NCBI GenBank assembly: GCA_903927345.1
Contig: CAIYMO010000021.1
Coordinates: forward strand, 1-64,000
DNA: 64,000 bases
Source of the DNA: an uncultured Armatimonadota bacterium
Lineage (GTDB): Bacteria > Armatimonadota > Fimbriimonadia > Fimbriimonadales > Fimbriimonadaceae
Direction: 5' to 3'
This document shows positions 1 through 9,050 of this stretch, one piece after another (the stretch's first letter is position 1; each line of letters starts with the position of its first letter). Made by a program: the position numbers and the translations under genes. A model generated the notes under the pieces. It did not search any database. It was not told the DNA's origin and was given only the letters and a program-made list of their open reading frames with translations.

Positions 1-753
1 CTCGCTCGACATGCGGACTCGAACTACTTCTTTCGCTTTGTTAAGGGTGAGGATGACACTCTGAGCTCCTGAAACATCTGCGGATTCTTCGTCGCTCGGT
101 CCTTTTTGGCTGAAGTAAAGGTTTCCAGCGAGCTTCAGCTCGGCTCCGTCTTCCTTAAGCTCGTAGGTCATTAGATCAGCTTTGGCGGAAATGGTTGATT
201 TCCCCTTTTCTGAGGAACCTACTCCGGTGTAGCTGACCGGTCCGGTCATGTTGGCAGACACGAGGGAGTCTTCGTCCTTAGCGGTTTTACGCTTGAAAGT
301 GGCTTCGACCGCGCTTGCAGTGATGTCGGTGCTGCCCGCCTTTGCGTCGGTGCCGGTGAAGTCAAGTTTTACTCCGCCGCGCAGGACGGCCCGCGCTAGG
401 TCGGCATTCAGGAGGTTGTAGTCTGCTTCCTTGCCAGAGATTTTGACGTCGCCATTCTGCTGCTGTTGGGTGAACAAAACCGTGCCGCGGACTTGGATGT
501 GGTCTGCGACGGTCTGCTTGTTCTCTTTGACGAGATCACCCGAGATTCTGTCGCCCAGCAGTGTGAATTTGTCTGGCTTCGATTCGAGTTTAACGCCACC
601 GGTCACTTCAAATTTCTTGTCGAGCTCAACCCATCCGCTTTTTCCGGAAATGATGAGATTCGGATTTTCTTTTGGGCTACGATACGTGAATCCGCCTTGG
701 GCCAAGACGATACCGGCGATGCCAAATCCTGCGACCAGAGTGAGTGCTTTCAT
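1..753 (-). CDS. LptA/OstA-like periplasmic protein (cut by left edge)
   Basis: This reading frame runs from ATG at 753 off the left edge; 251 residues are visible. It starts with a signal peptide (MKALTLVAGFGIAGIVLAQ, 1-19). Beta-rich text typical of the OstA/LptA fold follows: an ISGKSGWVELDKKFEVTGGV segment near residues 35-55 and later repeats that describe unwritten/rewritten layers (VLRGGVKLDFTG, LKLAGNLYF). LptA family proteins bridge the periplasm and carry lipopolysaccharide to the outer membrane. The ATG overlaps the TAA stop of the LptC-like gene upstream (TAATG), so the two are translationally coupled. The C terminus, and any lptB next to it, lies outside the window. Confidence 0.7.
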   Translation of the reverse strand, partial: MKALTLVAGFGIAGIVLAQGGFTYRSPKENPNLIISGKSGWVELDKKFEVTGGVKLESKPDKFTLLGDRISGDLVKENKQTVADHIQVRGTVLFTQQQQNGDVKISGKEADYNLLNADLARAVLRGGVKLDFTGTDAKAGSTDITASAVEATFKRKTAKDEDSLVSANMTGPVSYTGVGSSEKGKSTISAKADLMTYELKEDGAELKLAGNLYFSQKGPSDEESADVSGAQSVILTLNKAKEVVRVRMSSE

Positions 754-1391
754 TACTTAAAGAAGTTCTCCGATGTTCCGACCTTATCTAGTATTGCCTT
801 TCCTGCCTTGTCGGTGTGTGAGGAAGCGTAAAGTGCAGCCATCGGGCCGATGAACCCGGAAGCGCTTTCGAAAGTGACTTTCCCCGTCGCTTTGTAAAGT
901 CCGCGCTTGGCGTCGTACTCCACCCGCTCAGCCAGCATCGTCCCGTTGGTCGCTGATATCTTGACGCTCCCCCTGAGAATCAGACGGTTGGCCTTGTTAT
1001 CAGCTTCGGCGGATTCTGCCTCAAATGTGCTGCTAATGTATTGTTCCGTCCGGCCTTTCACAGTGATCACTTCAAACGTTTCGCCGGACACTCCTGCCAT
1101 TGTTCCGACTTTGACATCGCCTGACGCGACGACTTCTGCGGCTTTCCAGGAGATGCGCCACATCTTTTCGTTCTTTTCGCTCAGGTGCGTCGTCTCGCCA
1201 GAGGCTGTCGCGACGGCGATTGGCTCGGTGGGCTTAGCCTTGGGCTTCGTTTCCAACTCGTTTGACTTCGGCTTTGGGGAGCCGCAGGCTATCAAAAGTA
1301 GGCTCAAGGCACAAGCGGCAGCGGTTTTAATTGCTCCCCCTGCTCGCGCTTTGCGAATTTCCCTTTGTGTTGCCCGGCGAGCTGACCGCAT
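753..1391 (-). CDS. LptC-like lipoprotein
   Basis: This 212-residue protein has a long basic N terminus, a hydrophobic stretch and a lipobox (LLLIAC, Cys36), so it is predicted to be a lipoprotein. The rest resembles LptC: FEAESAEADNKANRLILRGSVKI followed by ERVEYDAKRGLYKATGKV, the pattern of stacked beta strands used to hand LPS from LptBFG to LptA. The first ATG lies 88 bases inside the 3' end of rlmN. No better ATG, GTG or TTG leaves a usable signal sequence, so either this long overlap is real or a rare start such as ATT is used nearer the hydrophobic core. It ends in a one-base TAATG overlap with the LptA-like gene. Confidence 0.6.
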   Translation of the reverse strand: MRSARRATQREIRKARAGGAIKTAAACALSLLLIACGSPKPKSNELETKPKAKPTEPIAVATASGETTHLSEKNEKMWRISWKAAEVVASGDVKVGTMAGVSGETFEVITVKGRTEQYISSTFEAESAEADNKANRLILRGSVKISATNGTMLAERVEYDAKRGLYKATGKVTFESASGFIGPMAALYASSHTDKAGKAILDKVGTSENFFK

Positions 1392-2389
1392 GCGGCTGCG
1401 ATATCGTGTCCTCGTTCGACGCGCTGTGTGACGTTGACCCCTGCGTTTTGGAGGATTCCTCTGAATGTCCGAATGCGGTCGTTGGATGGTCTCGAGAACC
1501 CTTGGCCGGTATCGACCCAGTTGAACGGAATGAGGTTGACGACGTTAGGCATCCCCTTAAGGAGAGGAACAAGTGCGCGGGCCTGTTCTGGCGTGTCGTT
1601 CACTCCGTTGATGAGGAGGTACTCGAAGGTGACCTTTCTACCGGTGGATTCTTGGTAGTCGCGCATCGCACCGACGACTTCCTTGACCGGCCACTTGTGG
1701 TTGACCGGCATGAGTCGGTCGCGGACTTCATCGAGTGGGGAGTGTAGGCTGAGCGCGAGGTGGATCGGCAGATTTTCCTTGGCCAGCTCTCGGATTTGGG
1801 GGACGAGCCCGACGGTGGAGACGGTTATGTGCCGGTAGCTGAGTCCAACCTCATCGTGCAGGATTCGCATCGCTTTCAGGAGGTTCTTTAGGTTGAGCAG
1901 CGGTTCACCCATGCCCATGAAGACCACATGCGAGATTCGCTTTTCGGTGAGCCGCTGGAGCATCAAATATTGACCAACAATTTCGCCAGCGGTGAGGTTC
2001 CGGTCGAATCCTCCCAGACCGGTTGCGCAGAAGGCGCACCCCATGGGACAGCCGACCTGGCTGCTGAGGCAGCACGAGACACGTCCTTCGTAAGGAAGCA
2101 GGACGCATTCGTAAACTTGGTGATCCCCATTGTGAACAAGGAGCTTGTCAACGCCATCAGTCGAAGTTTTATGAGTTGCAACTTCGAGCGGCTGAACAGC
2201 AAAGTTTTGATTGAGGTCGGCTCTCAGGTCTGCAGGGAGGTCAAGCATAGCGTCGAAGGAATCGACGGCTCGCTTGTAAAGATGTCCACCGATCTGCTTG
2301 CCACGGAGTTTGGCATTGGGTCGATCGCCGAGCAAAGCCTGAATCTCTGTGCTCGTATTGCCCACTAAAGACGTCAATTTGCCCTCCAT
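1304..2389 (-). CDS. rlmN: dual-specificity RNA methyltransferase RlmN
   Basis: This is a radical-SAM enzyme that methylates C2 of A2503 in 23S rRNA and A37 in some tRNAs. The cluster motif CPMGCAFC gives Cys114, Cys118 and Cys121 for the 4Fe-4S centre. The family's GEPLLN stretch follows, and the methyl-carrying cysteine lies near the C terminus in RGHDIAAACGQL. The N-terminal RlmN accessory domain (LRGKQIGGHLYKRAVDSFDAML) is complete, and 361 residues is normal for the family. ATG at 2389 is preferred; an in-frame TTG directly precedes it. A TATATT hexamer lies immediately upstream. The 3' end overlaps the LptC-like gene. Confidence 0.93.
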   Translation of the reverse strand: MEGKLTSLVGNTSTEIQALLGDRPNAKLRGKQIGGHLYKRAVDSFDAMLDLPADLRADLNQNFAVQPLEVATHKTSTDGVDKLLVHNGDHQVYECVLLPYEGRVSCCLSSQVGCPMGCAFCATGLGGFDRNLTAGEIVGQYLMLQRLTEKRISHVVFMGMGEPLLNLKNLLKAMRILHDEVGLSYRHITVSTVGLVPQIRELAKENLPIHLALSLHSPLDEVRDRLMPVNHKWPVKEVVGAMRDYQESTGRKVTFEYLLINGVNDTPEQARALVPLLKGMPNVVNLIPFNWVDTGQGFSRPSNDRIRTFRGILQNAGVNVTQRVERGHDIAAACGQLAGQHKGKFAKREQGEQLKPLPLVP

Positions 2390-2427
2390 CAATATAGAAG
2401 TGTACTTCCTTGGATACGAGGCGGCGA

Positions 2428-3504
2428 CTAGGCGTCCAACGATCCTCGATTAGCCTTGTCTGCTCGGGCATCCATTTCTCGACGGAACCTGGTGCCGATC
2501 TTGTGAAACGGTTGCTCCACAAAACGAAAACCGATCGCCGAGATGATGAATATCCCGCAGAATTGGATTGACCGACTTGCGAGAGGGTGAAGTACTCCTA
2601 TGTATGGCAACGGGACAAGCCCATGGAAGAGATACATGCTGTAGCTCACCATGCCGATCCAAGTCAGCCACTTGGGGAACGATCTTGTTCGGAACAGGTA
2701 GAAAACTGCAAAAAGCAATTCACCCACGACCACGCTTACCAGCATTGCTTCTACCCCCATCTCCTGGTTGCTTTTCGTGTAGAGCTTGAAGTTTACGTAA
2801 GCCGAACCCGCTTGGAGTGCGGTATTGACGATCGCAAAAAGTGCAACCTCTGATGCACGCAGTCGATCTTTATAGAGTTGTAAGAAGGCGTAGCCCAGCA
2901 ACGCAGAGAGTAACCCTTGAGGCAGCGCCCCGGGGAAGCGTTTATGAATGATCAGGGGAGTTGCAATGGCCAAAACTCCGATTGCAAAGCTCGCAACCCA
3001 AGTCGCTTTTCGGGGATTAAATCGTTCCCCCATGACAATTACGATGCATGCTCCGATGTAGATGCACCACTCGATGCTGAGAGTCCAAGCTACGGCGATG
3101 ACGTTCGGCACTCCGACATAGAGTTGGAGCATCGTTGCATTTGCGACCCACTGGAGCGGGGAAGTATTCGCTTGGAATAGATCGACCTGAACCCCTAGAT
3201 TGTAGAACGCCACGAAGAGGAGTAGGCTGATCCAGTACGCCGGATAGAGTCGGAAGAAACGACTCACAAGGAAAGACTTTACTGACTTCGTCTTTTCGAT
3301 GCTAAACGGGATGATGAACCCGCTGATGCAGAAAAAGAGGATGACTCCAACTCGGCCCAGGTTGATCACTGTGTCAATTGGGAATCCAGAAATGGTTGTT
3401 CCTGGGAAGCCGTTGTGTTGAAACAGGACGAGGACTACCGCAATTGCCCTGGCGGCATCCAGAAACTCAAACCGCCGGGTTTTGGCTTCCGCAGGTTGGT
3501 CCAC
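2428..3504 (-). CDS. acyltransferase 3 family membrane protein
   Basis: A 358-residue, multi-spanning membrane protein of the OafA/YrhL acyltransferase 3 family. These enzymes move acyl groups onto sugars of the cell surface such as O-antigen, peptidoglycan or exopolysaccharide. The family opening is plain: FLDAARAIAVVLVLFQH with the conserved His30, then GRVGVILFFCISGFIIPFS and the SRFFRLYPAYW arginine/tyrosine segment. About ten hydrophobic helices follow. The start is GTG, six bases after a TAACAT hexamer, which fits a leaderless transcript. The acceptor cannot be told from sequence. It diverges from the HtrA-like gene. Confidence 0.85.
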   Translation of the reverse strand: MDQPAEAKTRRFEFLDAARAIAVVLVLFQHNGFPGTTISGFPIDTVINLGRVGVILFFCISGFIIPFSIEKTKSVKSFLVSRFFRLYPAYWISLLLFVAFYNLGVQVDLFQANTSPLQWVANATMLQLYVGVPNVIAVAWTLSIEWCIYIGACIVIVMGERFNPRKATWVASFAIGVLAIATPLIIHKRFPGALPQGLLSALLGYAFLQLYKDRLRASEVALFAIVNTALQAGSAYVNFKLYTKSNQEMGVEAMLVSVVVGELLFAVFYLFRTRSFPKWLTWIGMVSYSMYLFHGLVPLPYIGVLHPLASRSIQFCGIFIISAIGFRFVEQPFHKIGTRFRREMDARADKANRGSLDA

Positions 3505-3593
3505 ACCGACATGTTACAACATCGGATTGGCAGACCACTTTGTCCGTAAGTCCTACCGAGGAACTTTTAGAACAGGTTGACGTTTATACAATC

Positions 3594-4766
3594 ATGAAAC
3601 GAACCACGTTCATTGCAACTCTCGCCGCTTGCTTTGTGGGTGTTCTTGGCGCCCTCCAGGTTGACCGAATGGTGACGGCTCGGAATAAGCCAGACGATAT
3701 CTTTGCCGAGTCGAAGCCCTTCTTCGGATCGATTCGCCCTGCTAAGGCAGATCCATTGGCTGCCCCGGCGTTTGACTTCCGCGAGGCAGCAAAGCGTGTG
3801 ATGCCGAGTGTTGTCTCGGTGGACCGCTTTGATAAGGTGCGCGGATTCTTTGACCAGCAGGCTAGTGAGCGCGAAACCGGTACGGGAAGCGGAGTGATTG
3901 TTAGCAAGGATGGGATCATCGTCACGAACAACCACGTCGTTGAGGCTCAATCAATGGGTCGAAGAGGTCAGGCAGTTTCACCTCGCGTTCAGGTTCGATT
4001 GTTTGATGGTCGAAAAGTCGAAGCCAAGATTCTTGGTACCGATCCTCGGAGTGACCTAGCGGTCTTGAAGATTGAGGCACCGAACCTCCAGCCAGTTGAT
4101 CTGGGTTCAAGCACGAGCTTAGAGGTTGGTGAGTGGGTGATGGCGGTCGGTAATCCGCTCGGATTTGACAACACTGTGTCGGTCGGAGTTGTCAGCTCAA
4201 AGAAACGCAACTTGCCAATTGGAGAAAATGGCATTGTTGAGGGAATCCAGACCGACGCCGCGATCAATCCGGGTAACTCGGGTGGTGCGCTGTGTAATGC
4301 TCAGGGACAATTGATCGGGATTAACTCGGCAATCGCGTCCAGTACCGGTCAGTCGGTTGGAATTGGATTTGCAATCCCAATCGACCGCGCCAAGAAGATC
4401 GTGAACGATATCGTCAAGTACGGTGCTCCACGTTATGCGGGCCTCGGCGTTAGTTACGTCGGCAACCTTGCTGGACAGTTAGATAATCCCTATGCTCGCC
4501 AGTACGTTGCCGACTACATAAAGCGCGAGGACTTTCCGAACTACGGTCTGCTGCTCAACCAGGTAAGTGGTCCAGCGGCGGCTGCCGGGATGACGACGAA
4601 TGATTTCCTATTGGAGGTCGATGGTCAGAAGATCGAGTCCACGTTTGATCTCAACAAGGTCATTTTGCCGAAGAACGTTGGCGAGAAGGTCAAAGTAAAG
4701 TTCTGGCATGCTGGCCAAACGAAGGAGACGACGATCACTCTCACGGAAATCAAACCAACAATCTAA
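3594..4766 (+). CDS. HtrA-like trypsin-type serine protease with one PDZ domain
   Basis: A 390-residue envelope protease. The start is set at the ATG before MKRTTFIATLAACFVGVLGAL, a signal anchor; the frame stays open upstream but with unlikely sequence. The catalytic triad is visible as His114 (TNNHVV), Asp154 (RSDLAVLKI) and Ser229 (NPGNSGGAL). A single degenerate PDZ domain occupies the C-terminal third (ASGPAAAAGMTTNDFLLEVDGQKI-type text, about 315-375). It is the shorter, DegS-like of two HtrA proteins in the window; the other sits in the ECF sigma operon at 50526-52100. It may act as a protein quality-control or regulatory protease on the periplasmic face of the membrane. Confidence 0.9.
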   Translation: MKRTTFIATLAACFVGVLGALQVDRMVTARNKPDDIFAESKPFFGSIRPAKADPLAAPAFDFREAAKRVMPSVVSVDRFDKVRGFFDQQASERETGTGSGVIVSKDGIIVTNNHVVEAQSMGRRGQAVSPRVQVRLFDGRKVEAKILGTDPRSDLAVLKIEAPNLQPVDLGSSTSLEVGEWVMAVGNPLGFDNTVSVGVVSSKKRNLPIGENGIVEGIQTDAAINPGNSGGALCNAQGQLIGINSAIASSTGQSVGIGFAIPIDRAKKIVNDIVKYGAPRYAGLGVSYVGNLAGQLDNPYARQYVADYIKREDFPNYGLLLNQVSGPAAAAGMTTNDFLLEVDGQKIESTFDLNKVILPKNVGEKVKVKFWHAGQTKETTITLTEIKPTI

Positions 4767-4818
4767 AAATCTCTTAACCTCGCGGTGCAAATGCTCCGCA
4801 AAGTGCGTCAAAGTAACT

Positions 4819-4860
4819 ATCGAAGGCTCCTCCACCAACAGTGTTAGAGGGGCCTTCGAT
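4819..4860 (+). terminator. hairpin between HtrA-like gene and R3H ATPase
   Basis: Arms 4819-4832 and 4847-4860 form a 14-bp stem (atcgaaggctcctc with one G-T pair). No T-run follows, so it may be a weak terminator, an RNA stabiliser or a processing site rather than a full intrinsic terminator. It ends 13 bases before the next ATG. Confidence 0.45.
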
Positions 4861-4873
4861 GCATTGAATCAAA

Positions 4874-6490
4874 ATGGCTCGACATTCGGATGGTATCGTC
4901 GAATTTCTCAATGTTCTCCCCAGCATCGTGCGGCAACGCATCGAGGATAACGGGGTTCACGGCTTAATTGAGGTGGTGCTCGACTATGGGCGCCCGGCTG
5001 AGGCGCGATTCGTGGATCGTGTGGAGCGGTTCCCGGACATCATGGTCGGCGAGCACGATATGGAATTTGTGTCCAAACAGCTCGGCGAGTTTGGGACGGA
5101 CAATCGAGCCGGAATCGAACGAACCCTGCACCGCATTTCGGCGATTCGGAACCGCCATCACAAAATAGTTGGATTGACCTGCCGCGTTGGGCGTGCGCTA
5201 GAAGGGACGATTGACATCATTGATGACATCGTTCGTTCTGGCCAGTCGATTCTTATTCTTGGAAAGCCCGGCGTGGGCAAGACTACCAAGCTACGTGAAG
5301 TGGCTCGGGTGTTGGCCGATGAGGTCATGAAGCGAGTCGTGATAGTCGATACATCTAACGAAATCGCCGGTGACGGAGACGTTCCTCATCCGGGGATTGG
5401 CTTTGCTCGTCGGATGCAGGTCCGGATTGCGGAAGAGCAGTACAAGATCATGATTGAGGCAGTGGAAAACCATATGCCCGAGGTGATCATCATCGATGAG
5501 ATCGGTAATGAGGCAGAGGCTCACGCCGCGCGGACGATTGCCGAGCGGGGTGTCCAGTTGATCGGGACCGCCCACGGACAGACGCTTGAGAACTTGATGC
5601 TCAACCCTTCGTTGGCGGATTTGATTGGTGGCATACAGGCGGTCACCCTTTCCGATGCAGAAGCGCAACGACGGGGGACTCAGAAGACGGTTTTGGAGCG
5701 AAAGGCTCCTCCGACATTTGACGTGGTCATCGAGCTTTTGGACTATGACCGCTTAGCTGTTCACCACAACGTTCAGAAGACGGTGGATATGATCCTTCGT
5801 GGCGTTCCACCTCGTCCCGAAATTCGAGTTCGAACTGGGCAGGGTGAGGTTGAGGTCGTTCAGGAAGAGCAGACGGCTGATCTCGCTGATCCAGCGTTTA
5901 ACCAGCGGTTCCCAGCCTTGGCGCGAGCTTCTCGGGCGAAGTTGAACCATCCGGATGGGCCGGTTGCTCCCAAGGAAGTAGAGATCGCGCGGCCACCTGA
6001 GTCAACGGTTGTCGTGAAGATCTTTCCCTATGGGATCGCTCGAACCCGACTTGAACGAGCGATTCGAGAAAAGCGCGCTCCGGCGATTGTGACTTCGGAC
6101 ATCGAGGGTGCAGATGCCGTGATGGCGATTCGATCGACGTATCAGAATAAGCCACGTAAGATCAAGGAGATGGCGGGGAAGAACGTTCGGACGGTCGTAG
6201 TTCGGTCGAACACATTTGCGAATATCGCCTCGGCGCTTGAGGAGTTGATCAAGAATCCGGGAGACGCTGGGTCTCCGCAGCAGCTCAAGATGGATGAGAA
6301 GGCGCTTGCCGAGGTCCAGGCCGGGATTGACACTGTGCTGGCGAGCAATAAGCCGTTCGAGTTAGCACCGCAATCGGCGACGGTGCGGAAAGCGCAGTTC
6401 CAGATCATCGAGTCTCGGCGCCTGGCGTCCGAAGCAGTCGGTGAGGATCCAAACCGCAGGGTTCGAATCTTGCCGGTCAAGATGGCATAA
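4874..6490 (+). CDS. Ycf45/SpoIIIAA-type AAA ATPase with C-terminal R3H domain
   Basis: A 538-residue protein. Residues about 110-290 form a P-loop ATPase of the Ycf45/SpoIIIAA group: Walker A GKPGVGKTTK, then VVIVDTSNEIAGDGD and a Walker B-like EVIIIDEIGNEAEA, with the IGTAHGQTLENL segment typical of this family. The last ~60 residues (RKAQFQIIESRRLASEAVGEDPNRRVRILP) match an R3H single-stranded nucleic-acid-binding domain whose usual His of RxxxH is replaced by Phe. The family is found in cyanobacteria, plastids and several other phyla; its role is unknown. There is no Shine-Dalgarno before the ATG. A strong two-way terminator closes it. Confidence 0.85.
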   Translation: MARHSDGIVEFLNVLPSIVRQRIEDNGVHGLIEVVLDYGRPAEARFVDRVERFPDIMVGEHDMEFVSKQLGEFGTDNRAGIERTLHRISAIRNRHHKIVGLTCRVGRALEGTIDIIDDIVRSGQSILILGKPGVGKTTKLREVARVLADEVMKRVVIVDTSNEIAGDGDVPHPGIGFARRMQVRIAEEQYKIMIEAVENHMPEVIIIDEIGNEAEAHAARTIAERGVQLIGTAHGQTLENLMLNPSLADLIGGIQAVTLSDAEAQRRGTQKTVLERKAPPTFDVVIELLDYDRLAVHHNVQKTVDMILRGVPPRPEIRVRTGQGEVEVVQEEQTADLADPAFNQRFPALARASRAKLNHPDGPVAPKEVEIARPPESTVVVKIFPYGIARTRLERAIREKRAPAIVTSDIEGADAVMAIRSTYQNKPRKIKEMAGKNVRTVVVRSNTFANIASALEELIKNPGDAGSPQQLKMDEKALAEVQAGIDTVLASNKPFELAPQSATVRKAQFQIIESRRLASEAVGEDPNRRVRILPVKMA

Positions 6491-6492
6491 AC

Positions 6493-6534
6493 AAAATGAG
6501 GGCGAGCAGTTGAATGCTCGCCCTCATTTTTTTT
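6493..6534. terminator. bidirectional intrinsic terminator
   Basis: A perfect 16-bp stem (6493-6508 with 6515-6530, core gagggcgagca) with a 6-base loop ends in eight Ts on the plus strand and starts with four As. It serves both the R3H ATPase gene (plus) and the jag/yidC operon (minus), which converge here. Confidence 0.93.
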
Positions 6535-6549
6535 GAATTAGTTGCCCGA

Positions 6550-7419
6550 TCAGTCGATTGGAGCAATGACGACTCGACGATCTGGCTCTTCGCCTTCGCT
6601 GTAGGTCGTGACGCCTTCGATCTCTTGGAGAGCCTTGTGGATGACTCGTCGCTCGAATGCTGGGAGTGCTTCGAGAACAGCTTCTTCGCCGCGTTCCTTG
6701 ACCTTGTCAGCGATCTTCTCGGCAAGGGCGGTGAGCGACTCAGCGCGCTTCTTGCGGTAGTCGTTGCCGTCGAGGGTGACGCGGACTCCGTTACCGAGCT
6801 GTTGCTTGGCGACGAGGTTGATCAGGTACTGGAGAGAGTTGAGGACTTCGCCGTTCTTTCCGACGAGGTAACCAGCTTCCTTACCATCGATCGAAAGGTT
6901 GATGTACTTGCCTTGCAGTTCTCCGACCACGATTTCAGCATCGAGTCCCGACTTCTGGGCGAGGAGTTCAAGGATCTCACCGAGCTTAGCGGCATCTTCT
7001 GGAGTTGCGCTGATCTCTGGACCGGTCTCTTCTTCTTGCTCGGCAGCAGCTGGAGCGGCTTCGGTTGCTGGGGCCTCGGCGGCTGGTGCCGCAGGAGCTT
7101 CGTCAGCCTTCTTCTTGGCGCCGAGCTTCTTCGGAGCAGCAGCTTTCTTCTCTTCAGCGGCTGGAGCAGCAGGGGCTTCTTCAGCAGGAGCAGCTTCAGC
7201 CTTCTTTGCCTTTGCAGGGGCCTTTGCTGGCTTCTTTTCTGCAGCAGGAGCGGCTGCGTCAGGAGCTTCGGCCTTTACCTTGTAAGAGACTTTTCCGAAG
7301 AGCTTCTTGGACTCTTCGATCACGGTGATCTTTACTTGATCGGCGGAGACACCTAGTTGTTCGGCAGCGGTAGCGGCGGCTTCGTCGAGATTTTTAACGG
7401 TCAGTTCAATGGATGGCAT
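6550..7419 (-). CDS. jag: RNA-binding protein KhpB/Jag (SpoIIIJ-associated)
   Basis: This 289-residue protein has the full Jag order: a Jag-N domain (1-50, LGVSADQVKITVIEESKKLFGKVSYKVKA), a low-complexity Ala/Lys/Pro/Glu linker (about 55-140), a KH domain with its GxxG loop (YLVGKNGEVL, near 190), and a C-terminal R3H domain with the RxxxH motif (RRVIH). KhpB binds RNA and influences cell division and elongation in Gram-positive bacteria. It sits 8 bases after yidC as the last gene of the rpmH-rnpA-yidD-yidC-jag operon. The linker is unusually long and repetitive. Confidence 0.95.
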   Translation of the reverse strand: MPSIELTVKNLDEAAATAAEQLGVSADQVKITVIEESKKLFGKVSYKVKAEAPDAAAPAAEKKPAKAPAKAKKAEAAPAEEAPAAPAAEEKKAAAPKKLGAKKKADEAPAAPAAEAPATEAAPAAAEQEEETGPEISATPEDAAKLGEILELLAQKSGLDAEIVVGELQGKYINLSIDGKEAGYLVGKNGEVLNSLQYLINLVAKQQLGNGVRVTLDGNDYRKKRAESLTALAEKIADKVKERGEEAVLEALPAFERRVIHKALQEIEGVTTYSEGEEPDRRVVIAPID

Positions 7420-7427
7420 TGTTGATC

Positions 7428-8822
7428 CTACTTTTTGGGTTTGTGTTGTTGCGGCTTACCGGTCTTCGTTGACGTTTTGATGTCGGTTTTGCCCTTGTTG
7501 GGGATGTTCTTTGCATCTCCCGGAGTTCCGCCTGGTGGTGGCGTCATGTTCTTGAGCCACTTCCCGAACGGAGAGTCGTTTGGAGGAATTGTTCCCCCGT
7601 GAATCGTGTTCACCTTTTGCAAAGGAGGAAGCGGCAGGCGGTAGGCCCGAAGCGACTGGAAGGTCGCCAGGATGTTGGTAAACGTCCAGTACAGGACGAA
7701 GCCGCTGACCACCGGGAATGCACCGGTGAACATGAAGAACGTGAACATTACGGAGATGCCAACTCCCATCAGCCGCATCTGTTTAACTTGGCTTGGGTCG
7801 CTCACCGGGGTGAGGAACTGGGAAATGATCATCGAGATTCCGTAGATGATGATGAGAATCGCGTCTTGCGAACCGAGGTTCGGAGCGATAAAGCCGTTGG
7901 TCGCTTTGCTCGTCGCATCGTTGATCCATAGGAAGGTGCCCTTTTGGAACTCGAATTGGTACAGAAGCATTGCTTGGTAGACCGTAAGGAAGAGGGGCAT
8001 CTGCACGAACGCAGGAGCACAACCGGCCATGGGGTTGAGCCCATATTCCTTATACAACTCCATCGTTTTCAGCTGGAGCTGCTGGGCATCGGTTCCGTAT
8101 TTCTCCTTTAGGTCCTTTGTAAGCGGAGCAAGCTGGGACATCATGCGGGAGTGCATGATGGTTTTTTGGGTGAACGGGAAGACGATGAGTCGGACAACGA
8201 GCGCAAGAAGGAAAGCACCAAACGCGTAACTGAAACTTGGCACGGCTCCAGTCATGTGGACTAAGGCATCAATGGCTTGGTAGCCGCCGGGCATGAATCC
8301 CCAGATCAGCTCTTTCTTATTTCGGGCGCTGATGACTTCGCTCGTCTTCTCAAAAAGTTCTTGGCCGCTAGATGTTTGCGGGACTTCGGGATAGCGAGAA
8401 TCTGGCGCAGCGGTGAACTTCGCGTCTTTCCAAGCAGGGGTGTCCTTCAGTGATTTCTGGAATGGCCAGAGCGTGTTGTAAGCAGTTCGGATGCGTTGGG
8501 TGTCATTACGCATCAATCCCGCACGGAATTGGGTGTTTGCGACGAGTACAGCAGCTTCGTGCTTCTTGTTGGTCGCTTCGTCTGCGGAGAGACCCTTTTC
8601 GTTGACGGCTTTGTCGAGTAGCCCTTCGTATTTGGACTTGAGGTTGGCGGCGGTGACGTCTTTCGTCTCAACGTTTGCGGTTTGCAGCAGTTTAAACGTG
8701 TCCTGATAGGTGGACTTGTCTTGTGGTTGGTTCTTCTGCATCACGATGAGCAGAACGAGTGAGCCAAGCCAGAGCACCCAAAATGTCGGGGGAAGTTTCT
8801 TACCAGGTTGAGCTTTAGCCAT
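7428..8822 (-). CDS. yidC: membrane protein insertase YidC
   Basis: A 464-residue Oxa1/YidC insertase that places newly made proteins into the inner membrane alone or with SecYEG. There is an N-terminal membrane helix (about 13-28), then a periplasmic region of ~165 residues that is shorter than the E. coli P1 domain. The conserved five-helix core follows from about 195 to 410, including Arg211 in LLALVVRLIVFPFTQK, the positively charged groove residue. The basic tail ends in KPQQHKPKK, typical of ribosome-contacting C termini. It lies 18 bases after yidD. Confidence 0.95.
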   Translation of the reverse strand: MAKAQPGKKLPPTFWVLWLGSLVLLIVMQKNQPQDKSTYQDTFKLLQTANVETKDVTAANLKSKYEGLLDKAVNEKGLSADEATNKKHEAAVLVANTQFRAGLMRNDTQRIRTAYNTLWPFQKSLKDTPAWKDAKFTAAPDSRYPEVPQTSSGQELFEKTSEVISARNKKELIWGFMPGGYQAIDALVHMTGAVPSFSYAFGAFLLALVVRLIVFPFTQKTIMHSRMMSQLAPLTKDLKEKYGTDAQQLQLKTMELYKEYGLNPMAGCAPAFVQMPLFLTVYQAMLLYQFEFQKGTFLWINDATSKATNGFIAPNLGSQDAILIIIYGISMIISQFLTPVSDPSQVKQMRLMGVGISVMFTFFMFTGAFPVVSGFVLYWTFTNILATFQSLRAYRLPLPPLQKVNTIHGGTIPPNDSPFGKWLKNMTPPPGGTPGDAKNIPNKGKTDIKTSTKTGKPQQHKPKK

Positions 8823-8840
8823 AAAACTTTCTTTTGACCT

Positions 8841-9050
8841 TTATGGAACGGGGTCATGTCCGCCAGGGTGCCAAGGTCCGCATCGAGCGATTCGCTTTGC
8901 TCCCATCCAGCTTCCTTTCAGAAGCCCGTATTTTTCAATTGCTTGAAGGGTGTAGTGAGAGCAACTCGGGGTGTACCTGCATGTTGGTGGCATCCACGCT
9001 GAACTGCGTTGATAACACCGGATCATAAAGATGCCGAGGCGTCGTCCCAT
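8841..9050 (-). CDS. yidD: membrane protein insertion efficiency factor YidD
   Basis: A 69-residue member of the YidD family, which helps YidC insert membrane proteins. The cysteine-rich signature is intact: CYQRSSAWMPPTCRYTPSCSHYTLQAIEKYG followed by GSWMGAKRIARCGPWHPGGHDPVP. Two starts are possible. ATG at 9050 gives the usual N-terminal length but overlaps rnpA by 28 bases. ATG at 9026 overlaps the rnpA stop as ATGA. The first matches other YidD proteins better. Confidence 0.92.
   Translation of the reverse strand: MGRRLGIFMIRCYQRSSAWMPPTCRYTPSCSHYTLQAIEKYGLLKGSWMGAKRIARCGPWHPGGHDPVP

Noticed and set aside
6514-7356. 280-codon frame opposite jag
   Set aside because: It is the shadow of the Ala/Lys-rich linker of Jag, starts in the terminator and has skewed composition.
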